This document shows positions 42,049 through 51,085 of a DNA stretch of 51,669 bases, piece by piece; positions within the stretch are counted from its first letter, which is position 1, and each line of letters begins with the position of its first letter. Below the pieces are notes generated by a model. The model worked only from the letters and a program-made list of their open reading frames with translations, did no database searches and was not told the origin of the DNA. This DNA is from a bacterium (GTDB lineage: Bacteria; Vulcanimicrobiota; Vulcanimicrobiia; Vulcanimicrobiales; Vulcanimicrobiaceae). The stretch lies in NCBI GenBank assembly GCA_021805775.1, contig JAJZED010000003.1, forward strand, positions 169,445-221,113. Direction: 5' to 3'. A program made the translations under genes and the position numbers.

Positions 42049-42676
42049 CGCTCTCGCGCCGTTCGTACGCGCGCTCCATCTCCGCAGCGCAGGTGCGGTC
42101 GAGCGGCGATGCGCTCTCTTTCAACCCGGCGATCGCGGCCGCGGCATCGCGATCGGTTCTGTTTTGACTCAACTTGGCTTTGCCTTCGATCCGTTCGACG
42201 GTAAATTCGAAGGCCGTGATGCCGCGTATTTGATTTTCCACATACGCGCGATCGAGCCGCGCAAACTCCCACGGAGCGGCGAACGCCGCCTCGAAATGTG
42301 CGGTGAGAGCCGCGAGCACCGCGTGTGGATCCGCGGCTTCACGAAGATGCCCGCGTGCGTGGACGGCGCTGTAGTTCCAGGTCGGCACCTGCGGATACGG
42401 AGGTTCGTACCACGACGGCGAGATGTACGCGTGTGCGCCGGTAAAGACCGCAAGCGCGGGAGCCCCGTCGTGAATCGCCGCGCACTGCGGATTCGCACGC
42501 GCGATGTGGCCGAGGAGTGTGAGGCCGTTCTTGCTGCGATGCGCGAGCATCGGCAGGTGCGTTGCTGCCGGAAAAGTATCGAGGGCGCCGGTGACGAGCA
42601 GGCCGAAAGGATAGTGCCGAATCAGGCGATCGATCTCGCTCTCATCGTCGACGGCGAAAGCCGGTGGAAGATACAT
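42023..42676 (-). CDS. paiB: FMN-binding PaiB-family protein
   Basis: A 217-aa split-barrel FMN-binding protein of the PaiB family, named from a Bacillus subtilis negative regulator. Family motifs are FGLLVTGA, ATHLPML, LLGHIARANPQC, AVFTGAHAYISPSWYEPP and VPTWNYSAVHARG. The ATG is at 42676 with AAGGAG just upstream. Regulatory versus enzymatic role in this lineage is unknown. It is divergent to the MFS gene. Confidence 0.88.
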   Translation of the reverse strand: MYLPPAFAVDDESEIDRLIRHYPFGLLVTGALDTFPAATHLPMLAHRSKNGLTLLGHIARANPQCAAIHDGAPALAVFTGAHAYISPSWYEPPYPQVPTWNYSAVHARGHLREAADPHAVLAALTAHFEAAFAAPWEFARLDRAYVENQIRGITAFEFTVERIEGKAKLSQNRTDRDAAAAIAGLKESASPLDRTCAAEMERAYERRESVTSVRAKE

Positions 42677-42776
42677 CGCGTTACTCCTTCATGCGGGTAG
42701 AAAAATCGGCGGCATCTCCCAATTGCAACGTGCGTTGGTACGTACCTGAAACCCGATGCCCGGGTTCCCCGGTCTT

Positions 42777-43991
42777 ATGGGCGTGAGTAGCGAAGCACTT
42801 CCTTTTCCCATCGCCGAGGCGGGCATTGACCGGCGGGGGATCTCGCTGCTCTCGATCGCGCATATCGTCAACGATGCGAACCAGTCGGCGATCCCCGCGA
42901 TGATTCCGTGGCTGATCGGCCATCGCGGTCTCAATCTTGCAACGGCCGCGACGCTCGTCCTCGCGATGAATCTCTCCTCTTCGGTCGTGCAACCTTTCTT
43001 CGGCCACTGGTCCGACCGGCGCTCGATGCCGTGGATCATTCCCGCCGCGCTCGTGCTTGCCTGTACCGGAACCGCCGCGGTCGGGCTCGCACATTCGCTG
43101 CCGATGATGTGGTTGGCGGCACTGATCGCCGGAATCGGCACCGCGGCCTTTCATCCCGAGAGTTCGCGCTTTGCAAATTTCTTTGCCGGTGCGAAACGCG
43201 CGACCGGCGTCAGCATCTTCACGCTCGGCGGCTATCTCGGCTTTGCGGTTGGGCCGATCGTCACCACGCCGTTGATTTTACATTTTGGGCTTGAGGGAAC
43301 GGCGTTTCTTGCGATTCCCGGAGTGCTGCTGGCAACGATCCTCCTCTTCTCGCAGCGGCATTTTCATGCGACGCGCGCGCGAGCGAATCGCGCCGTCAAT
43401 GCGCGTCCGAACATGCCCGACGATTGGCGCGCGTTCGGCGCGCTCGTCGCGGTCGTCGTTCTTCGTTCGACAACGTTTTTTGCGGGCGTCACTTTCCTTC
43501 CGATCTTCGCCATCTCGGTCGCGCACGTAAGTAAGACCGGAGGCAGCATCGTGTTAGCGGCGATGCTCTTAGTCGGCTCGCTCGGTACGATGTGGGGCGG
43601 GCGCCTCGCCGATCGTTTCGGTCGCCGACGCATTATTGCAATTTCGATGGTGGGAACGCTCGTCGGTGCGGCCGCACTCGCGTGGGTCGGCACCTTCGCG
43701 CCGTCGATGAGCTACGTCGTTCTCGCCGCTTCGTTCTTCGGTCTCTCGGTCGGCCTCTCGGCGGGCGTGATCGTCGTGCTCGGGCAAGAGTATCTTCCCA
43801 ATCGCCTCGGCGTTGCATCGGGGGTGACGCTCGGGCTCGCCGTTACCATCGGCGGGCTCGCGCAACCGCTCTTCGGCGCGATCGGCGATCGCTTCGGCAG
43901 CGTGCCGATCTTCGAGAGCGTTGCCATCTTCGCTCTGCTCGCACTCGCGGGAACGATATTCCTACCGCGGAAAAAGCTTCAGGCGACCTAG
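42777..43991 (+). CDS. MFS transporter, fosmidomycin-resistance (Fsr)-like
   Basis: A 404-aa protein (411 aa if ATG 42756 is used) with twelve predicted helices. It resembles Fsr/YfnC-type exporters: HIVNDANQSAIPAMIPWL near the start, GHWSDRRSMPW (loop 2-3), GIGTAAFHPESSRFAN and GGYLGFAVGP. The central loop (about residues 195-220) is basic, and the second half has GRLADRFGRR. Substrate cannot be told from sequence. The stop is 5 bp from that of convergent trmL. Confidence 0.83.
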   Translation: MGVSSEALPFPIAEAGIDRRGISLLSIAHIVNDANQSAIPAMIPWLIGHRGLNLATAATLVLAMNLSSSVVQPFFGHWSDRRSMPWIIPAALVLACTGTAAVGLAHSLPMMWLAALIAGIGTAAFHPESSRFANFFAGAKRATGVSIFTLGGYLGFAVGPIVTTPLILHFGLEGTAFLAIPGVLLATILLFSQRHFHATRARANRAVNARPNMPDDWRAFGALVAVVVLRSTTFFAGVTFLPIFAISVAHVSKTGGSIVLAAMLLVGSLGTMWGGRLADRFGRRRIIAISMVGTLVGAAALAWVGTFAPSMSYVVLAASFFGLSVGLSAGVIVVLGQEYLPNRLGVASGVTLGLAVTIGGLAQPLFGAIGDRFGSVPIFESVAIFALLALAGTIFLPRKKLQAT

Positions 43992-43996
43992 AGCGC

Positions 43997-44521
43997 TCAG
44001 AGCAAATTCGGAAAGTCGAGCCGCTGTAGCGCGGCGAACGTCACGATGCCGACCGCGGTGGAGAGATTGATGCTACGCACCGACTGCTCGCGCATGGGAA
44101 TCCGAAGCGTTCGTTCGGAGAAGCGGTCGAGTACGGCTTGCGGCAACCCCTTGGTCTCGCGCCCGAATACCAATGCGTCGCCGTACGCGAACGGTGCGGT
44201 ATCGTAGCGCATGCGCGCGCGCGTTGAGAGCAGCCACATGCGCCGTGCGATCGGCGTCTGTAAAAAAGCGTCGAGGTCGCGATGAACGACGACGTGCAGA
44301 CGCTCCCAATAATCGAGTCCGGCGCGTTTGAGCGATCGATCGTCGATGGCAAAGCCGAGCGGCTCGACGAGGTGCAGCGCAGCGCCGGTCGCAGCGCAGA
44401 GCCGCGCGACGTTCCCGGTATTCGGTGGAATCTCGGGCTCGACGAGGACGATATGCAGCGGCACCTCGGGGAGCTCGGCGATCTCGACGAGGCGATCGGG
44501 GGGTTGCGCGGCTTCGCTCAT
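43997..44521 (-). CDS. trmL: tRNA (cytidine(34)-2'-O)-methyltransferase
   Basis: A 174-aa SPOUT-family (trefoil-knot) methyltransferase that modifies the wobble base of certain tRNA-Leu. It has VLVEPEIPPNTGNVARLCAA, LVFGRETKGLP and IPMREQSVRSINLSTAVGIV. It is the last gene of the minus-strand operon; its ATG overlaps the upstream stop. The 20-residue N-terminal extension could start later. Confidence 0.93.
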   Translation of the reverse strand: MSEAAQPPDRLVEIAELPEVPLHIVLVEPEIPPNTGNVARLCAATGAALHLVEPLGFAIDDRSLKRAGLDYWERLHVVVHRDLDAFLQTPIARRMWLLSTRARMRYDTAPFAYGDALVFGRETKGLPQAVLDRFSERTLRIPMREQSVRSINLSTAVGIVTFAALQRLDFPNLL

Positions 44522-45405
44522 GCGAGGATATCGGCGAAGGCGATGCCGACCGGTGCGAGGATGTAGGCGATGCCGCCATGGCGTTGCCAACAACGTTCGA
44601 GTGCCCGGCGTGGATAGATGCTGCGGATGCGCGGTGCCGCCGGATCGTTCATCACGCAATCGCCGTTCGAGGTGAAGCCGCAAAGCACCGCGAGATGTCC
44701 GGCGGAGCGTGGCAGCGGCGCACCTGGAAGCTCGCCTTCCTCCCACGCATAGGAGAGCACGAGCGGAAGATTGCGTTCGATAAAACGTTCGGCGATATCG
44801 AGCGAGCCGACATAGGCGAGCGCCGCGCGAAGGCTCTGCGTGCCGGCATACGCGACGTTGAGCGACCAGTTTCCATAGCCGCCGTAAATTTCGTCGAAGA
44901 CTCCCGCAGCGACATCTTCGATGCGCGCGTCGATGCCGTGGAAGCGCAGAAGCATCGTCAGCGAAGCCGGGCTGCACCAGCCGTTCTCGCCCTCGACGAC
45001 GTATTGCGATTGCAGGGGAACGTCGTGGATACGCGCGCCCCCCGCATAGGGAAGCGAGGGCGGCGGTTCGCTCGGCGTTGCCAGAGCAAGGCTCTGCAGG
45101 CAGTCGACATCGGTTCGCACCACGACGGCATCGAAAGGTACCTCGCTGCGGATGATATCGGTCAGCACGCTGACGCCGAGCAAATTACAGGGAAACGAGC
45201 GTCGCGCTTGCGGCGACCATCGCGCGAACGGAAGCCACGGGCTGATGCTCGCCGCCCCGCTTCGCAACGAAAACGCGATCTCGCCGCTCTCCGCAAAGCT
45301 GTTCCACGAAAGCAATGCCTCGCGCGCCGGCGCACAGCGCAGCGTCGTGACCGCCGAAGTGTTTGTTACGAGTGTGAAGCCGACGGCACGACCTCCCATT
45401 GCCAT
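44518..45405 (-). CDS. C39-like cysteine peptidase family protein
   Basis: A 295-aa protein whose C-terminal half (about residues 125-290) matches the C39-like peptidase fold. The Cys is in VEGENGWCSPASLTMLL, the His in SAGHLAVLCGF and the acidic residue in CVMNDPAAP. There is no obvious signal peptide with the ATG at 45405 (45399 is also possible), so it may act in the cytoplasm. It overlaps the binding-protein gene by 40 bp. A peptide or murein substrate is suggested by its neighbours, but this is inference. Confidence 0.72.
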   Translation of the reverse strand: MAMGGRAVGFTLVTNTSAVTTLRCAPAREALLSWNSFAESGEIAFSLRSGAASISPWLPFARWSPQARRSFPCNLLGVSVLTDIIRSEVPFDAVVVRTDVDCLQSLALATPSEPPPSLPYAGGARIHDVPLQSQYVVEGENGWCSPASLTMLLRFHGIDARIEDVAAGVFDEIYGGYGNWSLNVAYAGTQSLRAALAYVGSLDIAERFIERNLPLVLSYAWEEGELPGAPLPRSAGHLAVLCGFTSNGDCVMNDPAAPRIRSIYPRRALERCWQRHGGIAYILAPVGIAFADILA

Positions 45406-46979
45406 GCATTCCAAGAATCGCCGATAAACGAGGCCGGAATATAACCGCGCACGCGGTCGTCGATCGCGGTCGTCGAACGCTCCCAATAGACGAAGACCAT
45501 CGGCACGAGTTGGTGGATGCGTTCCTCCTCGCGCTGATAGAGCTTCTTGCGCAGCGCTCGGTTGAAGGTTGTCGCTGCGGCCTCCGAGGTGGCGTCGACG
45601 ATAGGGTCGCGCAACCAATTCGTATTCGCGCCGTTCGGCGGAATGAAGGCGCTATTCCACGAGCCGCTGTTGTCGGGATCGGGGCCGTTGGTATCGATGC
45701 TCCACTCCATATCGTAATGCCCGCTATAGATCGGTCCGTTCTGCGCGAAGAGAAAGCTCGGCGGGTAATTGCGAATCCGCAGATCGATGCCGAGCCGACG
45801 CAGCATCGCCTGCATCACGACCTCCGCACGTTCGTTCGACTGACGATTGCTGCCGCTGATAATCGTGAGAACGAGCCGCTTGCCGGCGCGCGTGCGAATG
45901 CCGCCGGCGGTTCGCCGCCAGCCTGCGGCTCGCAACAGTGCGGCCGCGTGGAGCGGAGCGTAGGGGTAGGGCGCGATCTTCGGCGCGGCCCACGATTCGG
46001 GGAAAATATCGGAGACCGCGGGGAGATCGACGCCATGATAGATGGTGTCGCGCAGGCGCTTCCAATCGATCCCTTCGGCGATAGCGAGCCGGACACGCAC
46101 GTCGCGCAAAATCGGGCGGCTGCAATTAAAACCGAGGTGTCGCCAATTCGCGAGCAACGTGTGCACGACGTGGATGCCGGAGATCGATGCAAGTTCGGGA
46201 ATCTGCGTCTCGCCGACGGAGGGATCGATGTCGATTTCGTGGGTTCGCAATGCGTCGAGCATCGAGTTCGCGTTCGGAATGACGACCCAGCGCACGCGCG
46301 CGAGCTTTGGTTTCCCGCGAAAGTACCTCGGATTTGCAGCGAAGGTCAGCGAGGCGCCGTGATGCCAATCTTCGAGGATATACGGCCCGCTCGAGAGCGG
46401 CGCATTGTTGAACGAGGCGCGGTTGAGGCTCGGCAGTTTTGCGAGAAGATGTGCGGGAAGCGGCGGATAGCCCGAACCGCCGATCGCGAGCACGCCGAGA
46501 AATGCCGCCATCGGATGCTTGAGGCGAATGACGATGGTGTGGCGCGTCGGCGCGCTCGCCGAAGCGATATCGTCCCATCCATAGCGCGTTTTCACGTTAT
46601 TGCGCGGATTGAAGACGGCGTGATAGGTGAACATCCAGTCGCGGGCGTCGAGCGGAGCGCCGTCGGCCCAGCGCACGCCGTGGCGCAGATGAAGCGTGAT
46701 AACTTTTCCGTTAGCGCTGATGCCGCCATTTTGCAGCGTCGGCACCTGCGTGGCGAGATCGGGAATGTAATTACCGCGCGCGTCGTATCGCAAGAGATAG
46801 CTGTAGAGCATTCCATCGGCCAGGTCGCTCGCTGCCGCTTCGCCGAAGAGGGGATTGAGATTATCGGGCTCGTCGGGCTCGCCGAGGCGCAGCGTATGCG
46901 GTGGGGGCACGTTTGCGGCGCATCCCGCAAATCCACATGCGAGCAACGCGATGCACGCGGCGGCGAAAAACGGCTTCAT
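45366..46979 (-). CDS. Family 5 peptide-binding lipoprotein of an ABC transporter
   Basis: A 537-aa SBP_bac_5 protein with a lipobox (GFAGC, Cys at about residue 20) and family signatures: RLGEPDEPDNLNPLF, LHLRHGVRWADGAPLDARDW near 100-120, and PLSSGPYILEDW. It would deliver oligopeptides, perhaps murein peptides as MppA does. No permease or ATPase gene is in the window. It overlaps the DUF1611 gene upstream by 4 bp and the peptidase gene downstream. Confidence 0.9.
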   Translation of the reverse strand: MKPFFAAACIALLACGFAGCAANVPPPHTLRLGEPDEPDNLNPLFGEAAASDLADGMLYSYLLRYDARGNYIPDLATQVPTLQNGGISANGKVITLHLRHGVRWADGAPLDARDWMFTYHAVFNPRNNVKTRYGWDDIASASAPTRHTIVIRLKHPMAAFLGVLAIGGSGYPPLPAHLLAKLPSLNRASFNNAPLSSGPYILEDWHHGASLTFAANPRYFRGKPKLARVRWVVIPNANSMLDALRTHEIDIDPSVGETQIPELASISGIHVVHTLLANWRHLGFNCSRPILRDVRVRLAIAEGIDWKRLRDTIYHGVDLPAVSDIFPESWAAPKIAPYPYAPLHAAALLRAAGWRRTAGGIRTRAGKRLVLTIISGSNRQSNERAEVVMQAMLRRLGIDLRIRNYPPSFLFAQNGPIYSGHYDMEWSIDTNGPDPDNSGSWNSAFIPPNGANTNWLRDPIVDATSEAAATTFNRALRKKLYQREEERIHQLVPMVFVYWERSTTAIDDRVRGYIPASFIGDSWNAWQWEVVPSASHS

Positions 46980-48031
46980 ACGCTGCGTACCTCGCGCTTC
47001 CCAAGCGCTCCGGCGATCTCGGCATAGAATGCGTCGGCGCCGAAGCGAACGAGATCGTCGGCCGGCAGTTGTGTCTCGGTGCGCGCTCGCGCGATCTCCG
47101 CCCGTGCTGCATTTTCGTCGAGCCCGCGCGTATTGAGCGCGATGCCGATGACGTTCGCCGGCTTTACCGAGGCAAGTAGCGCTTCATGCAGGCGGATCGA
47201 TTCGCGATAGGGGAGCGTCGGCGTCGCGTATGCGTTGATCTTCGTTCGGTGCGGCATGCAGACGAGGACGAGTGCATCGGGTGCGCACCCGTAGAGCAGC
47301 GCGAGCGTTACCGGCGCGTACGCAGGGTGATTGATCGCACCCTGGCCCTCGACGACGATAGCATCGGGCTGTTGCTCCGCCGCTTCGAGCACGAGGCGTT
47401 CGCATGCGCCCGCAGTAAAATCGGCGATCGTTCGGTCGACGGCGATTCCCCAGCCCGCAATCGCGATGCCGGTCTGTCCGGTCGGCACGAAGTTCCATCG
47501 CCGCTGCGCGCGCCGCGCTGCGGCACAGAGTTCGAGCGAGACGGTCATCTTTCCGACGTTACAATCGTTGCCGACGGTCAACAGGATCGGCGCGGCAATC
47601 GCATAGGCCGCACCGCTGAAGACCGGTGTCGCAGGAACCGCGCGGAGATCGTAGAGGCGGACGCCGCGTTTTCTTGCCGCGCTTGCGATCTCTTCATCCT
47701 CGGCGAGCATGCTGTGGAGCCCGCTGACGATATCGAGCCCGGCCGCGATCGCTTCCAGCACGCCGACGCGGAGATCGCCGAGCGCGCCGCCGATCGGGGC
47801 GGTGCCCACGAGCAGCGCGCTCGGTGCGAACGCCAGCGCTTCGTGCAGCGATGCAACGACGGGGGCGTCGCAGCGCGCGAGATGCGGAACGAGCTCGCAG
47901 ACCCGTTTCCCGGCGCAACTCGGATCGATAACGGCGACGACGGGATCGCTGCCGTAGGCGATGACGCCATGCGCGGTTTTCGCACTCTGGACGAAAGCAT
48001 TCGGGGCGAGAACGACGTAGCGGCGGATCAC
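46976..48031 (-). CDS. DUF1611 (DgcN-like) P-loop protein
   Basis: A 351-aa protein starting at GTG 48031. Its N-terminal half is Rossmann-like (AYGSDPVVAVIDPSCAGK), and its C-terminal half carries the P-loop ILLTVGNDCNVGKMTVSLEL and VEGQGAINHPAY. In marine bacteria the DUF1611 protein DgcN N-acetylates D-glutamate and works with DgcA, an enolase-superfamily protein. Its upstream neighbour here is an epimerase of that superfamily, coupled by a 4-bp overlap. Assignment as D-Glu N-acetyltransferase is plausible, not proven. Confidence 0.78.
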   Translation of the reverse strand: MIRRYVVLAPNAFVQSAKTAHGVIAYGSDPVVAVIDPSCAGKRVCELVPHLARCDAPVVASLHEALAFAPSALLVGTAPIGGALGDLRVGVLEAIAAGLDIVSGLHSMLAEDEEIASAARKRGVRLYDLRAVPATPVFSGAAYAIAAPILLTVGNDCNVGKMTVSLELCAAARRAQRRWNFVPTGQTGIAIAGWGIAVDRTIADFTAGACERLVLEAAEQQPDAIVVEGQGAINHPAYAPVTLALLYGCAPDALVLVCMPHRTKINAYATPTLPYRESIRLHEALLASVKPANVIGIALNTRGLDENAARAEIARARTETQLPADDLVRFGADAFYAEIAGALGKREVRSV

Positions 48032-49044
48032 GACATGAGGGTTTCGCGGACGCCGAGGCCGGGCCCGCCGGGGAGCACGAGCTTTCCGCCTTCGTAGGCG
48101 AGCCCGACGAACGGGTCGCCGTGCGTGAGGAACGGGCCGTCGATATCCGCCCAATCGACGAGCGGACTGATCTGCGCGGCGGCGGTCGCGAGAATCGCGC
48201 TCTCCACCATGCACCCGAGCATAACTTTCAAACCGAGCGCGCGGGCGGTATGAATCATCGCGAGTGCGCCGCGCAGCCCACCGCACTTGACGAGCTTAAC
48301 GTTGATCCCGGCAACGCAACCGGCGAGTCGCGGCAGGTCGGCTGCATCGCGGGAATCTTCATCGGTGACGATGGGAATCGCGCTGCGTGCGGAGATCGCG
48401 CGTAATCCCGCCGGGTTGCCCGCGGGAATCGGCTGTTCGCAGAACTCGATATCGAAGCGCGCGAGTTCGGCGAGCATGAGGATCGCTTCGTCGACATCCC
48501 AACCTTCGTTGGCATCGATCCGAATCGTTCCGGTGTAACGCGAGCGGATCGCTTCGATCGTTGCAACCTGTTCGTGCAGCGCTCCGAGCCCGAGTTTAAT
48601 TTTCAGAATCGGGCAATCGCGGACTTCTTCAACTTTTCGTAACGTGCTCTCCGGGTCGGCGATGCCGATGGTGAACGAGGTCGTCGGCGCGTTACGGGGA
48701 TCGAGGCCGAAATATTCGTAGAGCGGCAGCCCGGTCGCCTTACCGATCCAGTCGTGCAACGCGATATCGAGCGCGCAGCGCGCCGCGGGCGGAATCGTCG
48801 CCGGCAACAGCGTCTCCAGACGGTAGGGCGACGCGGCGTCGGCGCGGTACGCGGCAAAAAACGCGAGGATCGATTCTACCGATTCGCCGTACCGAGCGAT
48901 CGGCGCGCTCTCGCCGAGCGCCTCAATACCGTCGCAGGACATGCGCAGCAACGCCGAGCGCGCAACCGACGATTCCCCGCGGGTGATTTTGAAGGGATGC
49001 TTCAGCGGGATTCGGAGCTCGCTCGCTGCAAAGGTGGCGTTCAT
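48028..49044 (-). CDS. Dipeptide epimerase / DgcA-like enolase-superfamily enzyme
   Basis: A 338-aa muconate-lactonising-group enzyme. Visible active-site motifs are KIKLG (catalytic KxK), IDANEGW and EQP (metal ligands), TDEDSRD (third ligand) and NVKLVKCGG (second catalytic Lys). L-Ala-D/L-Glu epimerases share this layout. The DUF1611 neighbour raises the option of a DgcA-type role on N-acetyl-D-glutamate. The ATG (49044) overlaps the divergent photolyase ATG by 2 bp. First gene of the coupled five-gene operon. Confidence 0.85.
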   Translation of the reverse strand: MNATFAASELRIPLKHPFKITRGESSVARSALLRMSCDGIEALGESAPIARYGESVESILAFFAAYRADAASPYRLETLLPATIPPAARCALDIALHDWIGKATGLPLYEYFGLDPRNAPTTSFTIGIADPESTLRKVEEVRDCPILKIKLGLGALHEQVATIEAIRSRYTGTIRIDANEGWDVDEAILMLAELARFDIEFCEQPIPAGNPAGLRAISARSAIPIVTDEDSRDAADLPRLAGCVAGINVKLVKCGGLRGALAMIHTARALGLKVMLGCMVESAILATAAAQISPLVDWADIDGPFLTHGDPFVGLAYEGGKLVLPGGPGLGVRETLMS

Positions 49045-50521
49045 GTCGCGAGCCTTCCGCCCCGCCGGGCGCACTCCTCGGCGCAGCATCCTCTGGCTGC
49101 GTCGCGACCTGCGTTTGCGCGATAACGTCGCGCTCGCCGAGGCGGCGCGCGCGAGCGACGAGGTCGCGCTCGCCTTCGTTCTCGACCCGATTCTCTTACG
49201 CGGCGAGCGCATGGGGGCACCGTTGGTGCAAGCGTTTTTCTCGGCGCTTGCATCGTTACGCGCGGAATTGCGCGAACGCGGCAGCGAGCTCGCGCTGCTC
49301 GAAGGTGACTTTGCCGAGCAACTCACGGCGTTCGCGCGGCGGATCAGCGCCGACGCGATCTATTACAACGAAGATTACGAACCCGATGCCCGCGAGCGCG
49401 ACGAACGCGTGCGTGCGGCGCTCGAAGCGAGCGGCATCGCGGTACGCGCATCGTTGGATCACGTCTATTTCGGCGCCGAGGAGGTACGCACCGAGAGCGG
49501 GGCGCCGTATAAGGTCTTCACGCCCTATAAACGCCGTTGGCTCGACCAGCACGCATTGGCGCCGCGCCTGCCGGTGCAATCGAATCGCGCGAGCGCGCAG
49601 AAATTACTCGCGCGCACCGAGATCGGGGCGACGCGCGCGCTTCCCGAACCCGAAGAGTATGGATTTGCATCCTCGGCGGCCTTCCCGACCTGCGGCGAAG
49701 CGAGCGCGCGAGCGCGCCTCGATCGCTTTCTCGCCGAAGGTGGCGCAAGCGACGCCTATGCGGTGCGGCGCGATCTGCCGGCGCTCGATGGAACCTCGCG
49801 GCTCTCGCCGGATCTACGCGCCGGAACGATCGGCATCCGCACCTGCGTCGCGCGCGCACGTGCGGCAATGGAGGGAGCGAGCCTGCAACGGCGCACGAGC
49901 CTCGAAGTGTGGCTCTCGGAGCTGATCTGGCGCGATTTCTACCAACAGATTCTGCGCAACTTTCCGCACGTCGCACGCGCTCCGTTCGTGGCCGAGACGG
50001 CGGCGATTGCTTGGCGCGACGATGAAGCGGCGTTTCGCGCGTGGTGCGAGGGACGCACCGGCTATCCGATCGTCGACGCGGCGATGCGGCAACTCAACAC
50101 GACGGGATGGATGCACAATCGTTTGCGGATGGTCGTGGCATCGTTTCTCACGAAGGATCTGTTGCTGAACTGGCAGTGGGGAGAGCGTTACTTCGAACGG
50201 CATCTCGCCGATGCCGACCTCGCACAGAATAACGGCGGCTGGCAGTGGGCGGCATCGACCGGAACCGACGCCGCACCGTATTTCCGCATCTTCAACCCGG
50301 TGCTGCAGGGGCAGCGCTTCGACCCGGAGGGCGCGTTCGTGCGCGAGATGCTGCCGGCACTACGCATGGTGCCGACGAAATATGTGCACGCGCCCTGGCA
50401 GATGCCGCCGCAGGTGCAGCGCGAATCGGGATGTAGTATCGGCGAGCAGTATCCTGCGCCGATCGTCGACCGCACGTTGACGAAGGCTCGCGTGCTGGCT
50501 GCGTTTTCGAGCATCGCGTAG
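49043..50521 (+). CDS. phr: Deoxyribodipyrimidine photo-lyase (class I CPD-type)
   Basis: A 492-aa photolyase/cryptochrome-family enzyme. The N-terminal antenna domain begins SILWLRRDLRLRDNVAL. The FAD domain has the GRTGYPIVDAAMRQL and NTTGWMHNRLRM motifs, LLLNWQWGERYF, and NNGGWQWAASTGTDAAPYFR, which contains the electron-transfer tryptophans. It repairs UV-induced pyrimidine dimers with light. ATG 49043 is used; GTG 49034 is a possible alternative. Divergent to the epimerase gene. Confidence 0.95.
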   Translation: MSRAFRPAGRTPRRSILWLRRDLRLRDNVALAEAARASDEVALAFVLDPILLRGERMGAPLVQAFFSALASLRAELRERGSELALLEGDFAEQLTAFARRISADAIYYNEDYEPDARERDERVRAALEASGIAVRASLDHVYFGAEEVRTESGAPYKVFTPYKRRWLDQHALAPRLPVQSNRASAQKLLARTEIGATRALPEPEEYGFASSAAFPTCGEASARARLDRFLAEGGASDAYAVRRDLPALDGTSRLSPDLRAGTIGIRTCVARARAAMEGASLQRRTSLEVWLSELIWRDFYQQILRNFPHVARAPFVAETAAIAWRDDEAAFRAWCEGRTGYPIVDAAMRQLNTTGWMHNRLRMVVASFLTKDLLLNWQWGERYFERHLADADLAQNNGGWQWAASTGTDAAPYFRIFNPVLQGQRFDPEGAFVREMLPALRMVPTKYVHAPWQMPPQVQRESGCSIGEQYPAPIVDRTLTKARVLAAFSSIA

Positions 50522-50619
50522 CGTCACGAGCGCCGCAAAAAAGCCATTTGTAAAGCAGGGGTTAAGGGGGGGGGTGAATGGGGCGCCTTACTACCCCTTG
50601 CATCCTTCTCGGAGGTTCC

Positions 50620-51084
50620 ATGTTGTCGTCCCCACGCATCACGGTTATCGGCGCGGCGATCCTGCTGTGTTTCTGCACTACTTTAGCGCTCGCAACGCCG
50701 CCCGTACGCGTGCTGCCGAACCGTATCACTCTGAAATACCTGCTAATGGACGCCCAGAGACGAACGCTTCACGAGGAACTCACCGGGAACGGACAAATGC
50801 CTGTCCCACGTTTTCCGCATAGTCCTCGGCGCATAAGCGCTAAGCGAATAATCCGCCGCCCGGTGCTTCTGGACTTCCGGCCGGTTCGATATCAAGCCCC
50901 GGGTGGGGTCGTTAACGCAATCGAAGTTTCAGTGCTTGGAAGTACGCGGGTTGCCGGAGCGATTATAACGTCGGTGTATTCGTACACGTACGACCGCTTA
51001 ACCGGTGCATTGCTCGCCATGGATGTTTCCCTTGCGCCGGCGACTTTGGCACGCGCGCACAATATGGCGTCGAGCGGAATCTGA
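50620..51084 (+). CDS. Exported protein of unknown function
   Basis: A 154-aa protein with a Sec signal peptide (hydrophobic about residues 8-22, cleavage near ALA). ATG 50620 follows GGAGG by 4 nt and gives the better signal sequence than the ATG at 50578. The 98 bp upstream, after phr, hold a 9-G run (near 50567-50575). The sequence is visibly less GC-rich than the core genes, suggesting recent acquisition. It is followed 1 bp later by the lipoprotein gene. No family recognised. Confidence 0.6.
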   Translation: MLSSPRITVIGAAILLCFCTTLALATPPVRVLPNRITLKYLLMDAQRRTLHEELTGNGQMPVPRFPHSPRRISAKRIIRRPVLLDFRPVRYQAPGGVVNAIEVSVLGSTRVAGAIITSVYSYTYDRLTGALLAMDVSLAPATLARAHNMASSGI

Positions 51085-51085
51085 G

